Part shown: piece by piece, positions 7,334 through 15,242 of the stretch | Position numbering within the stretch: the first letter of the stretch is position 1 | Layout of the letters: every line of letters begins with the position of its first letter | Assembly: GCA_024401995.1 (NCBI GenBank) | Contig: JAKSJZ010000008.1 | Span: forward strand, 1-42,344 | Origin: Bacteroidales bacterium | GTDB taxonomy: Bacteria > Bacteroidota > Bacteroidia > Bacteroidales > UBA932 | DNA: 42,344 nucleotides | Direction of reading: 5' to 3' | Translations under genes and position numbers: made by a program | Notes under the pieces: model-generated | What the model saw: the letters and a program-made list of their open reading frames with translations, nothing else | Told to the model about the DNA's origin: nothing | Database searches by the model: none

Positions 7334-8374
7334 TTAGAAAATGGGCCTCCTCTTGTTGCCGTTGAGAATCTCCAACAGGGCGTTCGCCTTGTCGGCAGAC
7401 TCGCCGTCTTCGCCGGAATCCCAGTACTTGTGCTTCATACCGGCGAACGGCGTCCCGGAAGGCCTGAGGAATATCCCTTCGAAGCAGACCCACGGAATCC
7501 CTCCCTTGTTCTGCTCCAGCCCCGCGTTGCGGCAGAACTTGCCTATCAGGGCCACTATGTCCCTGTTTGTCAGTCCTGCAATGCCGGAGCGCCCTTTCAA
7601 CTTGCCCGACATATTGTTGAACCTCCAGGCATATTCGTACCTGTCATCCCTCGTTATGATGCGGAATTCGTCAAGGGCATCGATGAAATTGCGGTAGAAG
7701 ACGGCAGACTCCTCCCCGTACCTGAGCCTGATTTCGGAGACGGTAGCGTCATACCAGTCCTTCGTGAAACAGCTGCGCGTCGGGCATCCGGTCCAGGAAA
7801 CAAACCTTTGCCTGTGATACGTCGATATCTTCAAAAGATAACGCCGGTATATCCGGGCTATTATGCGTGTCGCCCGTGCCGCGACCCCGACTATGTCCTC
7901 CCCCGGATCGAGCGTTATCCAGAATGGCCAGAAAGTATTGTCATAGGTATTGTTGGTAAGGCGGAACCTTTTCGCAAAGGACTTTCCGGGGAAAGTGTTG
8001 TCAAGCACCCCGCAGACCTCGCCGCGCAGCGCCGCCCATTCCCGGTTCAGGATATCCACCTCTTCCCTCAAGTCGCCTTCGCACACAAACGCCCTGCAGC
8101 CGTAATATATGCCGTAGCCCGTCTCCTTCTTGTCGAACTCTATGGGGAATTCATAAGCCCGGTGGCCGTCCCTGCTGAACAGGTGCGTCTCCCCGCCGTC
8201 GCCTATCCTGACCTTGTACTGTATATGACGGTCATCGGGATGCCCGAAGAACCGGTCGTCCCTCTCGAAATCAGCAACCCCGTCCAACTTCCGGAGGCTG
8301 TCCAAAAAACCCTGGAAATACTCGTGCCAGTACCTGTCCGACAATTCGGTCTGTATCTGTCCCGATGATGTCAT
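7334..8374 (-). CDS. Hypothetical cytosolic protein following a glycosyltransferase
   Basis: This 346-residue protein has no signal peptide or membrane helix and belongs to no family I recognise. It is rich in Arg, Asp, aromatic residues and Cys. The N-terminal third has beta-strand-like patterns (HIQYKVRIGDGGETHLF, YEFPIEFDKKETGYGIYYG). The middle is helical, and the C-terminal part contains a Gly/Lys-rich segment (NMSGKLKGRSGIAGL). It begins 42 bases after the glycosyltransferase stop, in the same direction, and probably shares its transcript from the promoter at 9584-9615. Codon use is like the surrounding high-GC genes. No function is proposed. Confidence 0.75.
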   Translation of the reverse strand: MTSSGQIQTELSDRYWHEYFQGFLDSLRKLDGVADFERDDRFFGHPDDRHIQYKVRIGDGGETHLFSRDGHRAYEFPIEFDKKETGYGIYYGCRAFVCEGDLREEVDILNREWAALRGEVCGVLDNTFPGKSFAKRFRLTNNTYDNTFWPFWITLDPGEDIVGVAARATRIIARIYRRYLLKISTYHRQRFVSWTGCPTRSCFTKDWYDATVSEIRLRYGEESAVFYRNFIDALDEFRIITRDDRYEYAWRFNNMSGKLKGRSGIAGLTNRDIVALIGKFCRNAGLEQNKGGIPWVCFEGIFLRPSGTPFAGMKHKYWDSGEDGESADKANALLEILNGNKRRPIF

Positions 8375-8416
8375 CCTGTAAACCCGATTGATGGAATGCC
8401 CTGCGCAACGGGGCTC

Positions 8417-9559
8417 TTACCTGCCGCCGGAGAGCGCATCGTTGTACATCCTGACCAGAGCGGCGGTCGACTTGCGCACGTCATAGTCCAAAGCCGACTT
8501 CGCATACTCAAGACTCATCCTGCTGCGCTCCTCCGGGTGTTCGATCCACCAGTCGATGCGATCTGCCAGAGCCTTGGGGTCCTTCGCCGGGAACAGCGAC
8601 TCGGGGCAAAGCGCGAACTGGGACGTTGCCGACAGTTCGGACTGCGCTATGACGGGAACCGCACCGTCCCTGATGGCCTCCAGACAGGAAAGGCCCTCGA
8701 CCTCGACGATGGCGCAATGGACATAGAGATACGCCTTCGACGCAAGCCGCTTGAGTTCATCCGGAGTATGGAATCCGAAACGCGTCTCATACTTCAGGAC
8801 GCCCTCCTTCACAAGCTTCGAACTTATACGGCGCATCTTCCCCTCAAGGCCGCCGCGACCGGCAAAATCAAGCTGTATCTCCCTGGAATGGCGGCTGTAC
8901 CTCATCGCTTCAAGAAGAGTGACAGGATCCTTCTCGTTGGAGTACCGCCCGGTCATCTCTATCAGGTACGGTCCTGCCTGCGGATTGGTAGCCTCCGCCT
9001 CGTGCTTTATCTTGACTCCGTTGGAGATGACTCTCAACTCGGGGCGGAAAGACGCACGCTCAAGCTCCCTGCGGGTGGTGGCCGACGGGCACTGCACAAT
9101 ACGGCAGCGGTTGTAGGCGCCACGGAACCACAACATCAGCAGCTTGTTGAACAACCGCCATTTCCCGTTTATGATATTGTAGAATACATTCTGAGGAAGA
9201 AGATGGAACGTCCCCACCAGAGGCTTGCCGATCTTCTCCGCATACCTCGCCACCTTATGCTCCAGGAAAAAGGCCTCCTCGATATGGACTATGTCCGCCC
9301 AATCGACCGCCTTGCGGATGACATTCCAGTCATCTTTGGCGAAACAATACGAATTATGGTCGATAAGCGGCTGGAATATGGGGAAATGAAACCTGCGCAA
9401 CCTGAACTCGGGCTGATGGCCGTCCGGATCGGCATTCTCGGCACTGAGTATCTTCACGTCGAGACCGGCTTCGCGTAACCTCTTCGTCGTCACTCTGACG
9501 GAAGTGCTTACCCCGTTGCCGGGCAAAAAGGCGCTATTATAGACAAACAGAACTTTCAT
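8417..9559 (-). CDS. GT4-type glycosyltransferase
   Basis: The start is the ATG at 9559, giving MKVLFVYNSAFLPGNGVS (380 residues). It is preferred because the promoter at 9584-9615 lies just upstream and upstream in-frame starts would include it. The N-terminal Rossmann half has the typical opening strand and GNGVSTSV loop. The C-terminal half carries the donor-binding segments: GRYSNEKDPVTLLEAM (the GR...KD pattern of GT-B enzymes) and the E-x7-E-like IVEVEGLSCLEAI. Such enzymes transfer sugars from nucleotide-sugar donors to lipids or glycans at the cytoplasmic membrane face. The DWADIVHIEEAFFLEH stretch resembles members acting on diacylglycerol lipids, but the acceptor cannot be read from sequence. 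A hypothetical gene follows in the same transcript. Confidence 0.88.
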   Translation of the reverse strand: MKVLFVYNSAFLPGNGVSTSVRVTTKRLREAGLDVKILSAENADPDGHQPEFRLRRFHFPIFQPLIDHNSYCFAKDDWNVIRKAVDWADIVHIEEAFFLEHKVARYAEKIGKPLVGTFHLLPQNVFYNIINGKWRLFNKLLMLWFRGAYNRCRIVQCPSATTRRELERASFRPELRVISNGVKIKHEAEATNPQAGPYLIEMTGRYSNEKDPVTLLEAMRYSRHSREIQLDFAGRGGLEGKMRRISSKLVKEGVLKYETRFGFHTPDELKRLASKAYLYVHCAIVEVEGLSCLEAIRDGAVPVIAQSELSATSQFALCPESLFPAKDPKALADRIDWWIEHPEERSRMSLEYAKSALDYDVRKSTAALVRMYNDALSGGR

Positions 9560-9583
9560 CAACGTTTCCGTCACTGCGGACTG

Positions 9584-9615
9584 CAAAGGTATAAAATTAT
9601 TTGCATACGCGACAA
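9584..9615 (-). promoter_or_regulatory. Promoter of the glycosyltransferase operon
   Basis: On the minus strand TTG (9615-9613), 21 bases and TACCTTTG (9591-9584) match the Bacteroidetes promoter. The predicted start near 9578 lies about 20 bases before the ATG at 9559. Confidence 0.55.
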
Positions 9616-9644
9616 TACTTCGCGGCAAATTCCAAGCGAACGAT

Positions 9645-9652
9645 TATATTTG
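9645..9652 (+). promoter_or_regulatory. -7 element before the PreA-like gene
   Basis: TATATTTG matches TAnnTTTG and ends 16 bases before the ATG at 9669. No good -33 TTG is seen at 19-21 bases. It is divergent from the glycosyltransferase promoter about 50 bases away. Confidence 0.35.
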
Positions 9653-9668
9653 CAAAAATTCAAAACTT

Positions 9669-11120
9669 ATGATTGATCCATGCGCTGAAAGTTCAAGATG
9701 CCTGCTTTGTGCATCCGCACCCTGCACCGCAGCCTGCCCGAAAGGGATGGATCCCGGCCGCGGGATACGTGCTGTGAGGTTCGATGACATTCGCTGTGCC
9801 GGTCTTTATCTGAATGCCGCCGCCTGTACGGATTGCGACGCCCCCTGCGAGAAGGCGTGCATTCACCACGATTTCCCCGTCAGGGTGCGCCTGATTGCAC
9901 AGGCCGTACCCTCCGGCAAAGCCGCCGAACCGCACGCCGACCTTTCCGTCGATTTCTGCGGATTCCGGTGCGAGAGCCCGTTCCTGCTGGCTTCGTCCGC
10001 CGTCTGCAACAACTACGAGATGACAGCCAGGGCCTTTGATATGGGCTGGGCCGGCGTCGTTTACAAGACGGCCTCCCTTATGCATATCGAAGAGGTGTCG
10101 CCCCGGTTCGACCGTATCGAAAAGGGCAGCACGTCATTCCTCGGCTTCAGGAATATGGAGCAGGTAAGCGCCAATCCCGCCGAAGTGGACTTCGAAAGCA
10201 TCAGTCGGCTGAAGAGGAACTACCCTACAAAACTTGTAATAGCCTCGATTATGGGGCGCGACACGGACGAGTGGGCGGGGCTGGCCCGGATGGCGGAAGA
10301 GGCCGGAGCGGATATGGTGGAATGCAACTTCTCCTGTCCGCAGATGAAAGGCAAGGGACTGGGGAGCGACGTAGGCCAGAACAACGACCTTGTAAGACTG
10401 TACACCTCGGCCGTAAAAAAGGCCGTAAGGATTCCGGTAATCGTGAAGATGACCCCGAACATCACCCATATCGAGGAGCCGGCGGAAGCCGCGAAGGAAG
10501 CGGGCGCGGACGCGATTGCCGCCATCAATACAATCAAGAGCATAACTCCGAACCACAGGTCCGAAGTGTCCGGCAAGCACACCGTCTCGGGCTACAGCGG
10601 CAGGGCCGTGAAGCCAATCGCGCAGAAAATGATTCTGGATATTGCGACGGCTGACGGCACGAAAGGGATGCCGCTCAGCGGCATAGGCGGTATCGAGACC
10701 TGGCGGGACGCCCTCGAATTCATCCGCCTCGGATGCTCCACGGTCCAGGTCTGCACGGCGGTGATGGAATACGGTTACAGAATCATCGACGACCTCACCC
10801 TGGGATTGCGGGATTATATGCAGAATCGCGGCATCGGCCGGCTCGAAGAGCTGGTCGGCTCGGGGCTGAAGGATTTCGTGACCCCCGAAGAACTGGACAG
10901 GGCCACATACATACTGCCGAAGTTCAACAGGGAGACCTGCGTCGGCTGCGGCCGCTGCGCGATATCCTGCGCCGATGGCGGCCACCAGGCCATCGCCTTC
11001 GACCCCGCCGTCAGGAAGCCGTCGCTTATCGGGAAGAATTGCGTGGGGTGCCACCTCTGTATGCTTGTCTGCCCTACCGGTTCGATTACGCCGACCAACC
11101 GCATCCCCAAAAAGGGGTGA
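9669..11120 (+). CDS. preA: PreA-type dihydropyrimidine dehydrogenase subunit with extra N-terminal Fe-S domain
   Basis: This 483-residue protein has three parts. Residues 1-80 carry two cysteine sets (C11-x2-C14-x4-C19-x3-C23 and C53-x2-C56-x3-C60-x3-C64) as in the N-terminal Fe-S domain of GltD, PreT and eukaryotic dihydropyrimidine dehydrogenase. Next is an FMN-binding barrel like PreA, with SPRFDRI, NFSCPQMKGKGLGSDVGQ, KMTPNIT and SGYSGRAVKPIA. Last come two 4Fe-4S motifs, CVGCGRCAISCADGGHQA and CVGCHLCMLVCP. PreA reduces uracil and thymine to dihydropyrimidines and normally pairs with PreT, which supplies the NAD(P)H/FAD module. Here the two ends of the DPD chain are fused without that middle module, and no PreT gene is adjacent. 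Electron input must come from elsewhere. The pyrimidine substrate is inferred by homology. Confidence 0.88.
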   Translation: MIDPCAESSRCLLCASAPCTAACPKGMDPGRGIRAVRFDDIRCAGLYLNAAACTDCDAPCEKACIHHDFPVRVRLIAQAVPSGKAAEPHADLSVDFCGFRCESPFLLASSAVCNNYEMTARAFDMGWAGVVYKTASLMHIEEVSPRFDRIEKGSTSFLGFRNMEQVSANPAEVDFESISRLKRNYPTKLVIASIMGRDTDEWAGLARMAEEAGADMVECNFSCPQMKGKGLGSDVGQNNDLVRLYTSAVKKAVRIPVIVKMTPNITHIEEPAEAAKEAGADAIAAINTIKSITPNHRSEVSGKHTVSGYSGRAVKPIAQKMILDIATADGTKGMPLSGIGGIETWRDALEFIRLGCSTVQVCTAVMEYGYRIIDDLTLGLRDYMQNRGIGRLEELVGSGLKDFVTPEELDRATYILPKFNRETCVGCGRCAISCADGGHQAIAFDPAVRKPSLIGKNCVGCHLCMLVCPTGSITPTNRIPKKG

Positions 11121-11131
11121 GCAGGCTCCTG

Positions 11132-11207
11132 CCGTGAGTGCAGGCGGACCCGAAAGAACCTCCCCCCCCTCTTTCCCCGGTTCTTTCAGGTCCGCCTGCA
11201 CTCACGG
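11132..11207. terminator. Long near-perfect inverted repeat between convergent genes
   Basis: Positions 11132-11160 and 11179-11207 form a 29-bp inverted repeat with one mismatch (11151/11188) around an 18-base pyrimidine-rich loop. The mismatch is C/A in a plus transcript but G-U in a minus transcript, so the minus RNA would be fully paired. It sits between the preA stop and the deaminase stop and probably ends both transcripts, although no long T run follows either arm. A small repeat element is an alternative. Confidence 0.6.
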
Positions 11208-11219
11208 CCCGAGATGAAA

Positions 11220-11690
11220 CTAATAATTGGTATGCTCCAGCGAGAGATACTCCTCGAACAGGTCAAGACACGCTTCCCGGTCCATCTCCACAAGGTAGTC
11301 CTTCAACTTGTCCCTCCCCTCGAAGATGCCGTCGAACTTGTCGTCGCGGAAGCCTATCCTGCCGTTGTCCTCTATCGTGCAACCGTAATATACACGGCTG
11401 ATATTCGCCCACAGGCAGGCACACAGACACATATGGCAGGGCTCCCCCGTTGTATAAATCTCGCACCCGCTCAAGTCGAACGTGCCCAGATTCTCTCCGG
11501 CGTCCCTTATCGCCGCTATCTCGCCGTGGCAGGTGGGGTCGTTGCTCTTGACGACCCTGTTGTGGCCTCTCCCCACAATGACGCCGTCCTTCACTATCAC
11601 CGCCCCGAAAGGTCCGCCGTGGCGCACGTGGATACCTGTCCTGGCCTGCTCTATGGCAAGCTGCATATACTTGTTCTTCGCTTCCTTCAT
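11220..11690 (-). CDS. Guanine deaminase-like zinc deaminase (GuaD/CDA fold)
   Basis: The start is the ATG at 11690 (156 residues), 5 bases after the GH3 stop; the longer frame would run back into that gene. The zinc site is complete: H55-x-E57 in DPTCHGEIAAIRDA, and PCxxC at residues 84-88 (GEPCHMCLCACLW). The N-terminal GGPFGAVIVKDGVIVGRGHN and SNDPT segments match Bacillus GuaD, which converts guanine to xanthine. Length and the ending EEYLSLEHTNY also fit that group, whose C-terminus reaches the partner active site of a domain-swapped dimer. Other purine or cytosine deaminases of this fold remain possible. The enzyme is cytosolic and is probably the last gene of the long transcript beginning near the lpx genes. 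Confidence 0.85.
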   Translation of the reverse strand: MKEAKNKYMQLAIEQARTGIHVRHGGPFGAVIVKDGVIVGRGHNRVVKSNDPTCHGEIAAIRDAGENLGTFDLSGCEIYTTGEPCHMCLCACLWANISRVYYGCTIEDNGRIGFRDDKFDGIFEGRDKLKDYLVEMDREACLDLFEEYLSLEHTNY

Positions 11691-11695
11691 AACTC

Positions 11696-13762
11696 TCACT
11701 TTATTACAATCTCCTCCGAAAGACGGACGTCCGTGGAAGATGCCGCCACCTGTACGCGATAACGCCCGTGGTCGCATACCCAGTCGTGCACTCCGGTATC
11801 ATAGTGGGATATCGAAGAATACGGCACCTTGACGGTCAGCGTCACCGACTTGCCGGGGTCGAGCGCCACCTTCTCATAACCCTTGAGTTCGATGGAAGGC
11901 TTCAGCACCTCCGACCCGATGGGAGCAAGATATATCTGAGCCACTTCGGCGGCCCTGCACCGCCCGGTGTTCGTCACCTTGAACTTCACTTCAAGGCCTT
12001 CCTCCGCCGTTGCGACGTCGATATCGGAATACGCAAAGGAGGAATATGTAAGGCCATATCCGAACGGGAACAGCGGCTTCACGCCGAAACGTTCCATACC
12101 GCGGTAACCCAGGAATATGCCCTCCTTGTACTCGGCGAACTTCCTGTCGCTCTTTCTCCTGCTCGGATTGTCGGAAGCATGGTAGTTGGCATAGGCCGGA
12201 TTGGCTTCCAGACTGCCCCAGAACGTGAAGGGGAGCCTGCCGGAAGGAGATACCGCTCCGGAAAGGATGGACGCCATCGCGGTACCGCCCTCCTGACCGG
12301 GATACCACGCCATGACCAGACCGGCCGCCTTGTCCAGCCAGGGCCTGACATCCACCTCGCCGCCGGAATAAATCACGACGACCAGATTGGCATTCGCCTC
12401 AGCCAACCTGGCTATGGTCTCGTTCTGCCCTTCGGGAAGTTCATACGTGCGGTCGAAACCCTCGGACTCGCTGTCGTGGTCGAAACCGCCGGCATATATG
12501 ACGGTACCCGCCTTACGCAGGAGATCATAATCGGGATTCTGCCAGTCCATCAACTCCACCTTATAACCCCTGAGCCTTGAAAGCCCGGCATACAGAGTGA
12601 CGTTCCTGCCCTCGACAGGGGTCATTGAGCCGCTTCCTCCGCCGAAAGGCACCCTGTCGGCATTGGGCCCCAGCACAATGATCTTCTTCGATGACCTCCT
12701 CAGCGGCAGGACTCCGTCGTTCTTGAGCATCACGGGGCCCTCCAGGGCTGCGGCGAGCGCACTGGCACGGGACTCGTCGCAATCCTCCGGAATGGACGTA
12801 TCCTGCACCTCATTGTCCAGAAATCCGTATGCGATGAGGGACTGCAGGATATGGACGCACTTGCGGTCAATCTGCGCCTCGTCCACGACACCGTTCTCCA
12901 CAAAACCGCGCACCGCCTCGTAGTTCAGCACGTCGCCGTGAGGCATCTCGAGGTCAAGGCCGCTCACCAGGCATCCGTAGGTGGTGTATGTCGAAGTCCA
13001 GTCGGACATCACTATGCCCTCGAACCCCCACTTCCTCAGGTTGGACTCTATGAGCCAGGCGTTCTCGGAAGCGTGGACGCTGTTCAGGAAGTTGTAGCTT
13101 GTCATCACGCAGGCCACGTCCGCCTTCTCGACGGCCTTCCGGAACGTGGGGAAATATATCTCGTTGATGGTCCTTTCATCCGCATAGGAGCCCGTGCGGT
13201 GGCGGTCATACTCCTGATTGTTGAGGGCGAAGTGCTTGATGGTGGACATTACCCCCTTGCTCTGCATCCCCCCGATATAGGCCGCCGCGGTCTCGGACGC
13301 CAGGAAGGGGTCCTCACCGTAATACTCGAAATTGCGGCCGCACAAAGCCGTCCTGTAGATGTTCACGCCCGGGCATAGCATAATCCCCACCCCGCGGGCG
13401 CGGGCGTCCGTACCTATGCCGCCGCCCACTCCGCCTGCGACGGTCCTGTTCCAGGAGGCGGCAAGGGAGATGCCGCAGGGATAATAGGTGCTGCGGGTGT
13501 TGTTCCTCACGCCCTGGGGGCCGTCAGCCATCCTCACGGCGGGTATTCCGAGCCTGTCATTGGGCATAATGTGGAACCCGTCGGCATATTCGCTCTTCCC
13601 CTGTTCCCCGTGAATGAGCCTGCATTTCTCCTCGAGAGTCATACGGGAGACGATATCCTCCGCCCTGCGGCGGGCGTCCCCGTCAATCTTCGATCCGGCG
13701 GCAAGCGGCATACAAAACGCCGCGGCGCACAAAAGAGTCAGTAATTTTTTCATGATATGCAT
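11696..13762 (-). CDS. Secreted glycoside hydrolase family 3 (beta-glucosidase-like)
   Basis: The start is the ATG at 13762, which overlaps the wbqC-like stop as TGATG (688 residues); an ATG at 13753 is an alternative. The signal peptide is LLTLLCAAAFCMPLAAG. The GH3 N-terminal barrel has ADGPQGVR, GRNFEYYGEDPFL, KHFALNNQE and the nucleophile motif GIVMSDW (Asp about 254). The C-terminal sandwich has LKNDGVLPL, VLGPNAD and GGGSGSMTP, and a fibronectin III-like domain ends the protein (YKEGIFLGYRGMERFG, FPFGYGLTYSSF). Family members release beta-linked glucose or xylose from oligosaccharides in the periplasm. The exact substrate cannot be read. No polysaccharide utilisation locus genes surround it; it sits behind lpx and wbqC-like genes. 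Confidence 0.92.
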   Translation of the reverse strand: MHIMKKLLTLLCAAAFCMPLAAGSKIDGDARRRAEDIVSRMTLEEKCRLIHGEQGKSEYADGFHIMPNDRLGIPAVRMADGPQGVRNNTRSTYYPCGISLAASWNRTVAGGVGGGIGTDARARGVGIMLCPGVNIYRTALCGRNFEYYGEDPFLASETAAAYIGGMQSKGVMSTIKHFALNNQEYDRHRTGSYADERTINEIYFPTFRKAVEKADVACVMTSYNFLNSVHASENAWLIESNLRKWGFEGIVMSDWTSTYTTYGCLVSGLDLEMPHGDVLNYEAVRGFVENGVVDEAQIDRKCVHILQSLIAYGFLDNEVQDTSIPEDCDESRASALAAALEGPVMLKNDGVLPLRRSSKKIIVLGPNADRVPFGGGSGSMTPVEGRNVTLYAGLSRLRGYKVELMDWQNPDYDLLRKAGTVIYAGGFDHDSESEGFDRTYELPEGQNETIARLAEANANLVVVIYSGGEVDVRPWLDKAAGLVMAWYPGQEGGTAMASILSGAVSPSGRLPFTFWGSLEANPAYANYHASDNPSRRKSDRKFAEYKEGIFLGYRGMERFGVKPLFPFGYGLTYSSFAYSDIDVATAEEGLEVKFKVTNTGRCRAAEVAQIYLAPIGSEVLKPSIELKGYEKVALDPGKSVTLTVKVPYSSISHYDTGVHDWVCDHGRYRVQVAASSTDVRLSEEIVIK

Positions 13763-14403
13763 CAATTATTGTGGTTTGCAGATATTGTTCCGGCTCCCGC
13801 CCGAAGTACGCAGACGGCTTCCGGCCCCTCGTTGAAGAGCAGGTCCAGCGCGGAAAGGCCGGGCACGAAGCCGTACTTCTCCCCGAACACCTGCCAATAC
13901 GCGGGTACTTCCAGCACGGGACTCCGCTTCGGGTGAATCGCATCCCGAAAGTCACGCACCCCCTCCGTCCCCGCCTCGACGTACCCGGAAGTGAAGGCGA
14001 TGTCGACGCAAAGGCCGAACTTCTCCACCATATATCCGGTTATCCGCGAATTCAGGTTCCAGAGCCTTGAAGGGCGCGAATCCAGGATTGCAAAGAGCCC
14101 GTCCCTGTAATACTCGAAGAAAGGCGATGACGAATAGGCCGACTCCAGCGCATATTCGAACCTTCTCACCCACGGAGTGGAATAATCCACCTTCACCTCC
14201 GTTATGGGCGTGCGGAACAAGTCTCCGGAATGGACTACGGGCACAACCGCGGACTCCGGCCCTCCGGGGGACAGGAACACGCAGCGGTTGCGGTATGACT
14301 GCTTGCAGTAATGTTCGGACGCCTCTATGCAGACGCGGGGGCTGCCCGCCAGCACGGCGAAATAATCTACGGGAGGACAGAAAGCCGTTGAAAGCAGGAC
14401 CAT
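13762..14403 (-). CDS. WbqC-like protein
   Basis: This 213-residue protein matches the WbqC-like family. The N-terminal LLSTAFCPPVDYFAVL is followed by IEASEHYCKQSYRNRCVFLSP, and the C-terminus has LSALDLLFNEGPEAVCVL. WbqC proteins occur in O-antigen and surface glycan clusters, often near aminotransferases or glycosyltransferases; the biochemical role is not settled. It is cytosolic, with no signal peptide. It begins 11 bases after lpxA and its stop overlaps the GH3 start. Both links suggest one transcript with the lipid A genes. Conserved residues appear intact, so it is probably functional. Confidence 0.85.
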   Translation of the reverse strand: MVLLSTAFCPPVDYFAVLAGSPRVCIEASEHYCKQSYRNRCVFLSPGGPESAVVPVVHSGDLFRTPITEVKVDYSTPWVRRFEYALESAYSSSPFFEYYRDGLFAILDSRPSRLWNLNSRITGYMVEKFGLCVDIAFTSGYVEAGTEGVRDFRDAIHPKRSPVLEVPAYWQVFGEKYGFVPGLSALDLLFNEGPEAVCVLRAGAGTISANHNN

Positions 14404-14414
14404 CTGTCGCGAAT

Positions 14415-15227
14415 CTATTCTATGGCCCCCCTCGAATTCGAATCCGAACTCCTCACAATCCCCCTCTTCGACGCGCGTATGAACGAGAGAATCTCGTCAC
14501 GCTCCGGGCTGGGAGGAAAACCGAGTTCAACCTTGCAGCAGGCATCGGAAACGTTCAGCCCGCTGTTGTAGATGGTATCGTAGATATCCTTTATCGTCTC
14601 TATCTGCGCGGATGAGAAACCCCTGCGCATAAGGCCCACCCTGTTGACACCCACATACTCTATGGGGTCGCGGCCTATCATCGAATAGGGAGGAATGTCC
14701 TTGTTGATTTTCGAGCCGCCGCTCACTATGGCATGCTTCCCTATCTTGGAGAACTGGTGCGCCACCGTACTGCCTCCGAGAATCGCCCAGTCGTCGACGT
14801 CCGTCTCGCCGGCTATGCCCACGAAACTTACAAGGATGCAATGGTCGCCCACCGTGCAATCGTGGGCAACGTGAGTGTATGACATCAAAAGCACGTCGCT
14901 GCCGATGCGCGTGACACCCTTGCCGCTGGCGGCGGTGCCCCGGTTGATGGTCGCGCACTCGCGGATGTTCACCCTGTCGCCTATCTCCACGTAACTGACC
15001 TCACCGGCGAACTTGATGTCCTGCGGGATACCGCCCACCACCGCGCCGGGAAAGACGGTGCAGTCCCTGCCCATCTTCACGTATGAGAATATCGTCGCGT
15101 GAGGAAGGATTCTGCACCCCTCGCCTATCTCCACGTTATCGTCTATATATGCATACGGTCCCACCTCGACCGAATCGGCCAGTTTCGCGTTGGGGCTCAC
15201 TGTAGCCAAAGGATGGATTTTTGCCAT
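14415..15227 (-). CDS. lpxA: UDP-N-acetylglucosamine acyltransferase LpxA
   Basis: This 270-residue protein has the left-handed parallel beta-helix of hexapeptide repeats from about residue 5 to 190, then a helical C-terminal domain. It starts MAKIHPLATVSPNAKLAD, typical of LpxA. The catalytic histidine lies in SYTHVAHDCTVGD. The enzyme transfers a 3-hydroxyacyl chain from acyl carrier protein to UDP-GlcNAc, the first step of lipid A synthesis, in the cytosol as a trimer. It starts 15 bases after lpxC ends, completing the order lpxD-lpxC-lpxA. Length is normal for the family. Confidence 0.96.
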   Translation of the reverse strand: MAKIHPLATVSPNAKLADSVEVGPYAYIDDNVEIGEGCRILPHATIFSYVKMGRDCTVFPGAVVGGIPQDIKFAGEVSYVEIGDRVNIRECATINRGTAASGKGVTRIGSDVLLMSYTHVAHDCTVGDHCILVSFVGIAGETDVDDWAILGGSTVAHQFSKIGKHAIVSGGSKINKDIPPYSMIGRDPIEYVGVNRVGLMRRGFSSAQIETIKDIYDTIYNSGLNVSDACCKVELGFPPSPERDEILSFIRASKRGIVRSSDSNSRGAIE

Positions 15228-15242
15228 TTCAGAAAAATTTTG

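Noticed and set aside
10321..10400. Missing DPD-type catalytic Cys in the PreA-like barrel (GSDVGQ)
   Set aside because: From memory, E. coli PreA also has GSDVGQ in this loop, so it is not a defect specific to this protein.
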